From assembly GCA_028688535.1 (NCBI GenBank), contig JAQTXY010000138.1, positions 1-5,896 of the forward strand: 5,896 nucleotides of DNA, in the 5' to 3' direction. The position numbers were made by a program, and so were the translations under genes. Below the pieces are notes generated by a model. The model was not told the DNA's origin, made no database searches, and worked only from the letters and a program-made list of their open reading frames with translations. Positions 1-5,625 of the stretch are shown in pieces. Within the stretch, counting starts at the first letter, position 1, and the number at the start of each line of letters is the position of its first letter. Source of the stretch: Methanothrix sp. (GTDB lineage: Archaea > Halobacteriota > Methanosarcinia > Methanotrichales > Methanotrichaceae).

Positions 1-37
1 GCTATTTCAATCTTATATCGATAAGGGGTAAAATAGC
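1..37. repeat. Inverted repeat, two nested arms, at the window edge
   Basis: The arms GCTATTT (1-7) and AAATAGC (31-37) are exact reverse complements. Inside them CTTAT (12-16) and ATAAG (21-25) form a second stem around the loop ATCG. As RNA this would be a two-part hairpin with an internal loop. It begins at the first base of the window, so the outer stem may extend further. It could end an upstream transcript or be an operator; nothing in the window decides this. Confidence 0.45.
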
Positions 38-81
38 ATCATAAAAAGGAAGTCCTAATAATCGAATAGATGCAAGGAGGG

Positions 82-87
82 TTTTTT
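82..87 (+). terminator. Possible T-run terminator of an upstream gene
   Basis: Six T residues follow the G-rich run GGAGGG. Archaeal transcription commonly stops at oligo-T tracts without needing a hairpin, so this could end a transcript entering from the left. No gene is visible to its left in the window, so the call rests on the T-run alone. Confidence 0.25.
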
Positions 88-118
88 CTATTAACTTAAT
101 TAGATGCATACGGCTTGA

Positions 119-133
119 ATTACGGAGCGTAAT
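119..133. promoter_or_regulatory. Perfect 6-bp inverted repeat, candidate operator
   Basis: ATTACG (119-124) and CGTAAT (128-133) are perfect reverse complements separated by GAG. The site lies upstream of the TATA-like boxes of the reductase operon, where a regulator could bind. It does not look like the NrpR nitrogen-regulation operators I know from methanogens. The regulator, if any, is unknown. Confidence 0.35.
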
Positions 134-170
134 GATAATTTTTATGCATAATAAATTTTAAGTTACATTC

Positions 171-212
171 ATATATGTGTATTATGTATGAAGTAGAGGT
201 GAATTATTTATA
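171..212 (+). promoter_or_regulatory. Candidate archaeal promoter region of the reductase operon
   Basis: Two TATA-like boxes are visible: ATATAT (171-176), inside the palindrome CATATATG (170-177), and TTTATA (207-212). With the usual archaeal spacing of about 25 bases, transcription would start near 200 or near 235. Either choice leaves an untranslated leader of roughly 85-120 bases before the first gene. The DNA around here is AT-rich, so chance matches are likely and the exact box is uncertain. Confidence 0.35.
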
Positions 213-218
213 CCAAAG

Positions 219-258
219 GATGGTTCATGACCGTGGGTCCCACTTCCATCGTGCGGGA
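219..258 (+). promoter_or_regulatory. Structured leader or operator upstream of the reductase operon
   Basis: This GC-rich patch in an AT-rich leader holds overlapping inverted repeats. GTGGG (233-237) and CCCAC (239-243) form a near-palindrome with one central base. GATGG (219-223) pairs with CCATC (246-250) outside it. As an alternative, TCCCAC (238-243) can pair with GTG-C-GGGA (251-258) around a seven-base loop with one bulged C. The competing pairings could allow RNA switching, or the DNA palindrome could be a protein site. No known riboswitch class was recognised. Confidence 0.3.
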
Positions 259-307
259 GGAAATCTGTCATTCAAGCAGAGAATTAAATTGAATATTACT
301 GGGGATT

Positions 308-313
308 GAGGAG
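308..313 (+). promoter_or_regulatory. Ribosome binding site of the NifD-like gene
   Basis: GAGGAG lies eight bases before the ATG at 322 and supports that start. An ATG at 315-317 is in another frame and closes after ten codons, so it is not the gene start. Confidence 0.7.
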
Positions 314-321
314 AATGAAGA

Positions 322-1647
322 ATGAATCTGAAAAACACAACAATTAAGAATAAATATATGCTATTAAGTGAGCTTCCTGAGGACGGAACACTGATTGCCA
401 CTGCTCGTGCCTTGTATCCTGGCCAGCACTGCTCCTTTCGGGCAGTAGCCGGAACCGTGCCTCTGATCAGGAACTCCTATGCTCTGCTCTTGGGCCCGGC
501 CATATGTTTGTATAACGCCAAGCTCTCCATGAACATTAGATCCCTTACCTCAGACCCTCGCCCCAATAATCTTCTGTTTGTTAATTATTCACAGGATGAT
601 ATCATATTCGGTTTTCGCGAGAAAGTCCGTGCTGCCATCCTGCAGGCGGACGAGGAATATCAACCAGAAGTCCTTTTCCTCATCACCTCCTGCCTGCAAG
701 AGATCGTGGGAGAGGATTTCGATTCCTGCATTGATGAGATCCGGCCTTATGTTCAGGCCGAGCTGCTGATAATTCATACTGAGAATTTCACCTGCGAGGG
801 GGCAGCGCCCGGCGTCGAGAACATGTTCAAGTCGTTCTTTGAGCTGATGACGCCCCAGCCTAAAGAGGAGAAGACTGTCAATCTCCTGGGTCTGTGGACA
901 TCTACTGCCAGAAAGACGGAGCTGGCCAATCTGCTGGGCAGCAAGGGGGTCGTGATCAAGAATGTAATTCCCTCTTATTGCACGCCCTCAGAACTGCGGG
1001 AGGCACCGGGGGTGCAATTGAACATCGTATTAGATCAGTATGCTCTGCCACTGGCAATGATGATGAAAGAGAAATTCGGCACAGAGTATATTTACGCTCG
1101 CAAGCCCTATCTGCCAGACTCAATTGAAAAATGGTATAAAGATATTGCAGGAGCTTTGAATATTGATCTATCCGCAGAGATCGAGGAACTAAAGACGCAG
1201 ACTGAGGAGTTGCTCAGCCGGGCGCGCATAGCTCTTCTCGGCAAGACCTGCGCAGTTTCCAGTATTTCAGGAAGGACCTTCGACTTGGCGCGGCTCCTCT
1301 CTCGCCTGGGAGTCGAGCCCATGGTGATTTTGTTGCAGACGATTTTGCCCGAGGACTGGTCCGATATTCAAGAGCTTTTGGCGCAAGGAATCGATCCCAT
1401 CATCTTTCGAGGTGATAATTCCCTGCAAAATGAGGAGATTTTAGCGGAGCTTTCACCCGATATATCTCTTGGTGCGCAGGACCGCCAGGCTTTGGCGAGG
1501 ATGGCAATCATGCCAGTAGTTTTGTCAACATCATATTACCTGCTCGGATTTGAGAGCACCAACCAGGTCTTGCGTTTGCTTCTGGAGAAGCCCAAGAGCC
1601 TGGAGGCCCTGATGTACAAAGAACAGATTCTGGCAAACGGAGTGTGA
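322..1647 (+). CDS. NifD-like subunit of a nitrogenase-like reductase (component 1 family)
   Basis: This 441-residue protein belongs to the nitrogenase component 1 superfamily (NifD/NifK, BchN/BchB, CfbD). By eye alignment, Cys37, Cys62 and Cys124 match NifD Cys62, Cys88 and Cys154: the spacing is 25 and 62 residues against 26 and 66, and the third lies in an SCLQEIVGED motif like the NifD CPIGLIGDD. The two FeMo-cofactor ligands appear lost: NifD Cys275 aligns with Asp238 (NIVLDQY) and His442 with Leu408 (YYLLGFES). A second Rossmann-like unit begins near residue 185 and a third near 302. It is therefore expected to hold a simple Fe-S cluster and bind another substrate, in the cytoplasm, together with the next gene product. 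GAGGAG supports the ATG at 322. Dinitrogen reduction is unlikely; the substrate is unknown. Family confidence is high, function open. Confidence 0.88.
   Translation: MNLKNTTIKNKYMLLSELPEDGTLIATARALYPGQHCSFRAVAGTVPLIRNSYALLLGPAICLYNAKLSMNIRSLTSDPRPNNLLFVNYSQDDIIFGFREKVRAAILQADEEYQPEVLFLITSCLQEIVGEDFDSCIDEIRPYVQAELLIIHTENFTCEGAAPGVENMFKSFFELMTPQPKEEKTVNLLGLWTSTARKTELANLLGSKGVVIKNVIPSYCTPSELREAPGVQLNIVLDQYALPLAMMMKEKFGTEYIYARKPYLPDSIEKWYKDIAGALNIDLSAEIEELKTQTEELLSRARIALLGKTCAVSSISGRTFDLARLLSRLGVEPMVILLQTILPEDWSDIQELLAQGIDPIIFRGDNSLQNEEILAELSPDISLGAQDRQALARMAIMPVVLSTSYYLLGFESTNQVLRLLLEKPKSLEALMYKEQILANGV
1639..1642 (+). promoter_or_regulatory. Ribosome binding site deciding the NifK-like start
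   Basis: GGAG lies ten bases before the ATG at 1653, inside the last codons of the upstream gene. A GTG at 1644 in the same frame is only one base downstream of this site, which is too close to use it. The ATG at 1653 is therefore preferred. Confidence 0.5.
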
Positions 1648-1652
1648 CCGTT

Positions 1653-2858
1653 ATGGATCTCAAGCATAAGGGCTTTCCGATGCCATCCGACTATTTTGGC
1701 GTCTTGTGGGCATTGTCCGGCATAAAGGATCTATTGATTCTGGAGCATGGTTCCACGGGCACCTGCAACTATAACGCTTTCAATTACATGATCATGAACC
1801 GGCAGTCCCCCAAAGGCAAGCTCTTCTCCAGTGGAATGGATGAAGACGATGTGGTCATGGGCAGGGATGAAAAGGTCAAAGAAGCTATTGCTGAATTGGA
1901 TGGCAAATATCAGCCGGAAGTCATCGCTCTGGTGGCGACAGGTGTCACCTCTGTTATCGGATTAGATCTGCAGGGGATAATCGAGGAGATCCAGTCAGCC
2001 ACTAAGTCCAAGCTCATCTCTTTTTCCAGCGGGGGTTTTTCTGGAGACTACAATCAGGGCATCAAGGAGGTCTTTCGCTCTTTGGTGAATAATATTGTAG
2101 AAGAGCCCGGAGATATAAAGCCATATACGGTAAACATAATTGGGCCTACCATCGATTCCTTCAATAATGTCTCCGATCTGGCTGAGCTGGAGAGGATGCT
2201 CATGCTCCTGGGGGCTCAAGTCAATACCGTCTTTACATGCCAAACCGATGTCTGCGATATTAAAAATATGGCCTCAGCTTCTTTGAACTTGGTTACAAGA
2301 GATATCGGGCTTGAGGCGGCAGAGATGCTGAAGGAACGCTATGGCATTCCTTACTACTATGGTCTTCCCTTCGGCGTAAAAGGTTCTATTGAATGGATGA
2401 ATGATGTGGCTGGCATGCTGGGACTAAGCCTCAACAGAAAAATACTGGCTGAGGAGATGGAAAAATATGGCTTTTCCATCTTGGAGCTGGTTAATTTCCT
2501 GCAAAACATCGATCATCTTAGGGCGATGATATCCTGTCCATTCGACTATTCTCTTGGTCTGACAAAACTGATGCGAGAAGAATGGGGCATTGAGCCGTCT
2601 TTAGTTGTACTGCCAGAAAAGGATAGCATGAGCCTGGAAGAGGCGATCGCCGGCATCAATCCCCATATTCTCTTTGGCAATTCCTACGACCTGTTGCTCG
2701 CCAAGAATGTGCCGATTAAGGTTCATGCTGCTTTTCCTGCATTCGATCACATCTATAGATATGATGGGACTCCATTTGTGGGATTGCGGGGTCATGCCTA
2801 TCTCACGCAGACCATCATCAATCTTCTCAATCAAAATCCTGAGGTGTTCCGAAATTGA
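1653..2858 (+). CDS. NifK-like subunit of a nitrogenase-like reductase (component 1 family)
   Basis: This is the second component 1 protein, 401 residues from the preferred ATG (404 from a GTG at 1644 that overlaps the previous stop as GTGA). In GTG-based numbering, the [13 protein letters not shown] motif (residues 34-46) matches the NifK HGSQGC and BchB HGPQGD cluster loops, with Cys41 one residue after the ligand position. The other two NifK cysteine positions align with Ser15 and Gly100 ([11 protein letters not shown]), so they are missing. The segment [19 protein letters not shown] (222-240) resembles the central component 1 domain. The likely role is partner of the NifD-like subunit in an alpha2beta2 complex, giving one cluster ligand at most, as BchB gives an aspartate in dark protochlorophyllide reductase. 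That arrangement is inference; the family call is firm. Cys199, Cys204 and Cys298 have no assigned role. Confidence 0.86.
   Translation: MDLKHKGFPMPSDYFGVLWALSGIKDLLILEHGSTGTCNYNAFNYMIMNRQSPKGKLFSSGMDEDDVVMGRDEKVKEAIAELDGKYQPEVIALVATGVTSVIGLDLQGIIEEIQSATKSKLISFSSGGFSGDYNQGIKEVFRSLVNNIVEEPGDIKPYTVNIIGPTIDSFNNVSDLAELERMLMLLGAQVNTVFTCQTDVCDIKNMASASLNLVTRDIGLEAAEMLKERYGIPYYYGLPFGVKGSIEWMNDVAGMLGLSLNRKILAEEMEKYGFSILELVNFLQNIDHLRAMISCPFDYSLGLTKLMREEWGIEPSLVVLPEKDSMSLEEAIAGINPHILFGNSYDLLLAKNVPIKVHAAFPAFDHIYRYDGTPFVGLRGHAYLTQTIINLLNQNPEVFRN
2841..2846 (+). promoter_or_regulatory. Ribosome binding site of the iron-protein gene
   Basis: GAGGTG ends eight bases before the TTG at 2855. It lies within the end of the NifK-like gene and supports the non-ATG start. 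Confidence 0.6.
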
Positions 2859-3598
2859 AAAAAATCGCCATCTACGGTAAAGGTGGAATTGGAAAGTCCA
2901 CCACCACTGCCAACCTTTCCGCAGCTTTAGCTGAGAAGGGCTTAAGAGTAATGCAGATCGGCTGCGATCCCAAGGCGGACTCCACCTGCATGCTCATGAA
3001 GGGAAGGCAGGTTCCGACAATTCTCGATACTCTGAGGAGCAAAGCCGCAGCGGTATCTTTGGATGATCTGGTCTTTTCCGGCTTTGCAGGAGTGCTTTGT
3101 GCCGAATGCGGCGGCCCGACTCCGGGCGTGGGTTGCGCCGGGCGGGGGATTATCGCATCCTTTGAGAAACTGGAGGCTTTGAAAGCCTATGAGACCTATC
3201 AGCCGGATGTGGTCTTGTACGATGTTCTTGGCGATGTGGTCTGTGGTGGATTTGCCATGCCGCTTCGCAAGGGATACGCCGATGAAGTATACATAGTGAC
3301 ATCCGGGGAGAAGATGTCTCTTTTTGCCGCTCGGAATATTGCCCAGGCAGTGGCCGAGTTCAAAGGGCGGGGATATGCTCAACTGCAAGGCTTAATTCTC
3401 AATGCTCGGGGAATTGCCAATGAAATAGAGAACGTGCAGGCTGCTGCCGCTGAGATGGATACTGTTTTGGTTGCCGAAATTCCTCGCGATCCCACCATCC
3501 AGGTGTGCGAGAGCATGAATGTCACTGTCATCGAAGGAGCACCAAATTCGGCACTGTCTATGAAATATCGAATGCTGGCACGCTTAATTGCAGGATAA
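2855..3598 (+). CDS. NifH-like ATP-dependent iron protein
   Basis: This 247-residue protein is the reductase (component 2) partner: a homodimeric ATPase that passes electrons from one [4Fe-4S] cluster to component 1. All key parts are visible: the P-loop GKGGIGKST (8-16) with signature Lys9, switch I CDPKADST (37-44), cluster ligand Cys94 in GVGCAGRG, and Cys130 in switch [12 protein letters not shown] (123-132). Arg97 matches NifH Arg100, the residue ADP-ribosylated in some true nitrogenases. It is shorter than NifH (about 290), mainly at the C-terminus, like CfbC and BchL-type proteins. The start is a TTG overlapping the previous stop as TTGA, backed by GAGGTG; it places the P-loop at the normal distance from the N-terminus. 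The overlap implies translational coupling. CfbC of F430 synthesis is the main alternative, but the NifD/NifK-like pair next to it argues against that. Confidence 0.92.
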   Translation: MKKIAIYGKGGIGKSTTTANLSAALAEKGLRVMQIGCDPKADSTCMLMKGRQVPTILDTLRSKAAAVSLDDLVFSGFAGVLCAECGGPTPGVGCAGRGIIASFEKLEALKAYETYQPDVVLYDVLGDVVCGGFAMPLRKGYADEVYIVTSGEKMSLFAARNIAQAVAEFKGRGYAQLQGLILNARGIANEIENVQAAAAEMDTVLVAEIPRDPTIQVCESMNVTVIEGAPNSALSMKYRMLARLIAG

Positions 3599-3731
3599 AT
3601 CATCCCTGCCGTTTGCGGACCCGATAGAAAGGTTAATTATTAATCAGGTAACACATAGATTACGAATATAATTCAACCAGGGTCCACCTGTCTACATGGC
3701 ATTATTGATGATTGAGATTGGGCTGATATAA
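3599..3731 (+). promoter_or_regulatory. Spacer with candidate promoter of the PAN-domain gene
   Basis: This 133-base gap separates the reductase operon from the secreted-protein genes. It holds an AT-rich inverted repeat, TTAAT-T-ATTAA (3633-3643), and a TATA-like GAATATAATT (3664-3673) that would place a transcript start near 3695. GGACCC (3617-3622) and GGGTCC (3680-3685) are exact reverse complements 57 bases apart. No clear ribosome binding site precedes the ATG at 3732. No strong oligo-T terminator was seen after the iron-protein gene. Confidence 0.35.
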
Positions 3732-4451
3732 ATGAATAAGCAAATTCTAATATTAATGCTATTATGCGGAATAGTCTTCTTTGGATTAGCTGCTTCGCAG
3801 GATGTAACTCGCTCATGCACAGCTCAATATTCTGTATCAGTAACTTCCATCAATGGTGCCGCAGGCCAGACGTATCCATCTTTTTCAGGTCAGGGCACAG
3901 TGGGCTATTTTAACCCAAATGAAGCGAGAAGAAGGGCGAGACACAATCTCGATGAATGTGTTCAAGCAGCCTGGGATAACCGAGACATGGTGAGCAGACC
4001 TACTCAATGTACCGAAACAAATCAGATCTTTAGCTATCCATTCAATATGGGATTAATCCCTAAAATTAGAAATGACCTTTGCAGTCGCTATAAGGCCTAC
4101 GATAGCCTTACCATTGCTTTGTCCGTTGTATTCTCTGGCGATGAAGGATGTTTGCTGGACAGAAATCTATGGAATACAAAGCTTGCTACAGACTATCTAA
4201 TCAATTGTCCGAATTATGAGCATGAACCCGGAACAAATCGATTGGGAGGAGATTATCGAAATTTTTATCTTGATAGTCCTGATTGGCGGCTATGCAAGGC
4301 AGAATGCGATAATGATGCGAGATGTATGGCTTGGACATATGTTCGACCCGGGATTCAAGATCCTACCAGAGCCAAATGTTGGCTAAAATCAACTGTGTCA
4401 GGCCGAAGACCATCGTCATGTTGTGATTCCGGTGTAAAACTGTTCCCCTAG
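3732..4451 (+). CDS. Secreted cysteine-rich protein with C-terminal PAN/Apple-like domain
   Basis: The 239-residue product begins with a hydrophobic signal peptide (about 1-22; likely cut near LAAS/QD), so it should be exported. The C-terminal part (about 159-237) looks like a PAN/Apple domain: a GTNRLGGDY entry motif, then Cys188, Cys192 and Cys198 (CKAECDNDARC), an AWTYVRPG strand, CWLK with Cys216, and Cys230-Cys231 before SGVKLF. PAN domains bind proteins or sugars in extracellular proteins. The middle (about 28-135) has a NEARRRARHNLDECVQAAWDNR helix and four further cysteines (29, 76, 93, 117); I do not recognise this domain. The many cysteines suggest disulfides outside the membrane. 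Cys12 sits within the hydrophobic core and does not make a good lipobox. PAN domains are better known from bacteria and eukaryotes, so transfer into an archaeon is possible. The ligand is unknown. Confidence 0.75.
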   Translation: MNKQILILMLLCGIVFFGLAASQDVTRSCTAQYSVSVTSINGAAGQTYPSFSGQGTVGYFNPNEARRRARHNLDECVQAAWDNRDMVSRPTQCTETNQIFSYPFNMGLIPKIRNDLCSRYKAYDSLTIALSVVFSGDEGCLLDRNLWNTKLATDYLINCPNYEHEPGTNRLGGDYRNFYLDSPDWRLCKAECDNDARCMAWTYVRPGIQDPTRAKCWLKSTVSGRRPSSCCDSGVKLFP

Positions 4452-4469
4452 TATTATATTCAACGTAGT

Positions 4470-4475
4470 GAGGTG
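4470..4475 (+). promoter_or_regulatory. Ribosome binding site deciding the CARDB-like start
   Basis: GAGGTG lies six bases before the ATG at 4482. The in-frame GTG at 4473, which would add three residues, is itself part of this site and so is unlikely to be the start. Confidence 0.65.
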
Positions 4476-4481
4476 TTTGTT

Positions 4482-4970
4482 ATGAAATGGTTTGGCTTCC
4501 CGCATTTGGTGGTATGTATAGCAATAGTCATGACTTCTGCTATGCTGGTTGAAGCAGCAAAGTCTCCAAATTCTCCGGACGCCGTAAAGATAAAGCCGGA
4601 TGTCGTAATCAGCGATATAAAAATCAATAGAATCAGTGTGGTTCCCGCAGGGCACAATGTGCAAATCAATGTGACCTTAGTAAACCCCGTACGAAATACT
4701 GCGACGGGACCCTTTAAGGTGAAGGTGGAATGGACCAATGATCCAATGAGGGGCTATAACCTGTTAGGCAGTGGTGGAGTCGCAACCTTGGACTACGATT
4801 TGGCATCAGCGGTAATCAAGAATAGAAAGACTTTATCCTTCAATCACCAGGTGCCAACGGGCGAGAGCTATAAGTACCGTGTTACTGCGGACTACTTGAA
4901 TCAGGTAGACGAGGCAGATGAGACCAATAACGTAGCCAATGCAGGATATACTACTCTATCCTTGCCATAG
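4482..4970 (+). CDS. Small secreted CARDB-like domain protein
   Basis: From the ATG at 4482 this is a 162-residue protein. Residues 1-26 form a signal peptide (MKWFGFPHLVVC onward, likely cut after VEA or VEAA). The rest matches the pattern of a single CARDB-type Ig-like domain: KPDVVISDIKI (39-49) as the first strand, VQINVTLVNPV (60-70) for the central strands, and NQVDEADETNN (140-150), the acidic loop typical of this family before the last strand. CARDB domains occur in archaeal and bacterial surface proteins and are thought to aid adhesion or spacing of other domains. Here the domain stands alone, with no visible membrane anchor. It starts 30 bases after the PAN-domain gene and is probably co-transcribed with it. 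The partner is unknown. Confidence 0.75.
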   Translation: MKWFGFPHLVVCIAIVMTSAMLVEAAKSPNSPDAVKIKPDVVISDIKINRISVVPAGHNVQINVTLVNPVRNTATGPFKVKVEWTNDPMRGYNLLGSGGVATLDYDLASAVIKNRKTLSFNHQVPTGESYKYRVTADYLNQVDEADETNNVANAGYTTLSLP

Positions 4971-4985
4971 TCGCCAGGATGGGAA

Positions 4986-5009
4986 GACCAAGCCATTTCT
5001 TGGCTGGTC
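4986..5009 (+). terminator. Hairpin after the CARDB-like gene, possible terminator or processing site
   Basis: GACC (4986-4989) plus AGCCA (4991-4995) pair with TGGCT (5001-5005) plus GGTC (5006-5009), leaving one bulged A and a five-base loop TTTCT. An alternative perfect stem is CCAAG (4988-4992) with CTTGG (4999-5003). The hairpin begins 16 bases after the stop at 4970. There is no T-run behind it, so it may protect or process the 3' end instead of stopping transcription. Confidence 0.45.
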
Positions 5010-5017
5010 GGTAGGCG

Positions 5018-5022
5018 TATAT
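5018..5022 (+). promoter_or_regulatory. TATA-like box of the TPR gene, possibly leaderless
   Basis: TATAT lies 25-29 bases before the ATG at 5047, which is the usual archaeal distance from box to transcript start. No ribosome binding site precedes that ATG. Together this suggests that the mRNA may begin at or next to the start codon. The box is short and the evidence is positional. Confidence 0.35.
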
Positions 5023-5046
5023 CTCGCTAGCACTAAATTCTAATCT

Positions 5047-5625
5047 ATGAATTTGATCAAGATAGCTTTCGTCATGTTGCTGCTCACTGGATCGGTATTT
5101 GGCCAGCAGACGGCGGAAGATTGGAACAACAAGAGTATTGCTCTATATGAACAAGGCAAGTATGATGAAGCCATTTCGGCTTATGATGAGGCCATCAGAA
5201 TAAATCCGCAATATGCTCTGGCCTGGCACGCCAAAGGCAATGCTCTATATAGACTGGGAAAGCTCGATGAGGCGATCAAAGCCTATGATGAGGCCATCAA
5301 GATAGATACAAACGATACCAAAGCCTGGCACAACAAAGGCTTGGCTCTCGATTCTCTGGGCAAGTACTATGAAGCCGTTCTGGCTTATGAAAGGGCCATC
5401 AATCTGGATCCAAATTACACGCTGGCCTGGGCTGGCAAAGGCCTGTCTCTCGATTCTCTGGGCAGGTACGGTGAAGCCATCCAGGCTTATGATGAGGCCA
5501 TCCGGCTGGATCCGCAATATGCAGAGGCCTGGTATAACAAAGGTGCTGCTTTGAAAGCTTTAGGACGCGATGCAGAAGCCTCAACTGCTTTCGCCATGGC
5601 CATGGAGCAGGGATATGAGGTCTGA
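5047..5625 (+). CDS. Secreted TPR protein with five tandem repeats
   Basis: The 192-residue product has a signal peptide (1-19, MNLIKIAFVMLLLTGSVFG, likely cut before QQ). The mature part is almost wholly five 34-residue tetratricopeptide repeats: 23-56, 57-90, 91-124, 125-158 and 159-192. Each shows the TPR pattern of Trp/aliphatic, Gly/Ala-Leu, Gly-Lys/Arg-Tyr, Ala-Tyr and Ala-Ile positions, usually ending in DPxY. The last unit is the most diverged and lacks the usual capping helix. TPR arrays bind peptides or partner proteins; here they would act outside the cytoplasmic membrane. Similar exported TPR proteins are frequent in Methanothrix and related methanogens (general knowledge). The ATG at 5047 is forced, since an in-frame TAA lies at 5041-5043. 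No ligand can be named. Confidence 0.88.
   Translation: MNLIKIAFVMLLLTGSVFGQQTAEDWNNKSIALYEQGKYDEAISAYDEAIRINPQYALAWHAKGNALYRLGKLDEAIKAYDEAIKIDTNDTKAWHNKGLALDSLGKYYEAVLAYERAINLDPNYTLAWAGKGLSLDSLGRYGEAIQAYDEAIRLDPQYAEAWYNKGAALKALGRDAEASTAFAMAMEQGYEV
5113..5622 (+). repeat. Five tandem 102-bp units encoding the TPR repeats
   Basis: The DNA repeats with a 102-base period. TATGATGAGGCCATC occurs at 5182-5196, 5284-5298 and 5488-5502, at offsets of 102 and 306. The 18-mer CTCTCGATTCTCTGGGCA occurs at 5345-5362 and 5447-5464, exactly 102 apart, so units 3 and 4 share long identity. Silent positions are preserved too, which points to recent duplication or gene conversion. Confidence 0.85.

Noticed and set aside
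2942..3388. 148-codon open frame on the minus strand
   Set aside because: It lies wholly inside the well-supported iron-protein gene and its translation shows no recognisable domain; it is a shadow frame.
322..3598. True nitrogenase nifDKH
   Set aside because: The gene order is D-K-H, not H-D-K, both FeMo-cofactor ligands are missing in the NifD-like protein, and the NifK-like protein lacks two of three P-cluster cysteines.
322..3598. CfbC/CfbD of coenzyme F430 synthesis
   Set aside because: CfbD is one homodimeric component 1 protein; here two distinct component 1 proteins lie together. Not fully excluded without a phylogeny.
3645..3690. CAGGT (3645-3649) and ACCTG (3686-3690) as a pseudoknot with the GGACCC/GGGTCC pair
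   Set aside because: The stem is short and far apart, and no conserved element is known here; too weak to claim.
3727..3732. TATAAA overlapping the PAN-gene start as a promoter for a leaderless start at Met9 (3756)
   Set aside because: Starting at Met9 would remove the positively charged end of the signal peptide; the ATG at 3732 gives a better export signal.
4416..4738. Two overlapping minus-strand open frames across the PAN/CARDB junction
   Set aside because: They oppose a gene with a clear signal peptide, ribosome binding site and CARDB motifs; no family features were seen in them.
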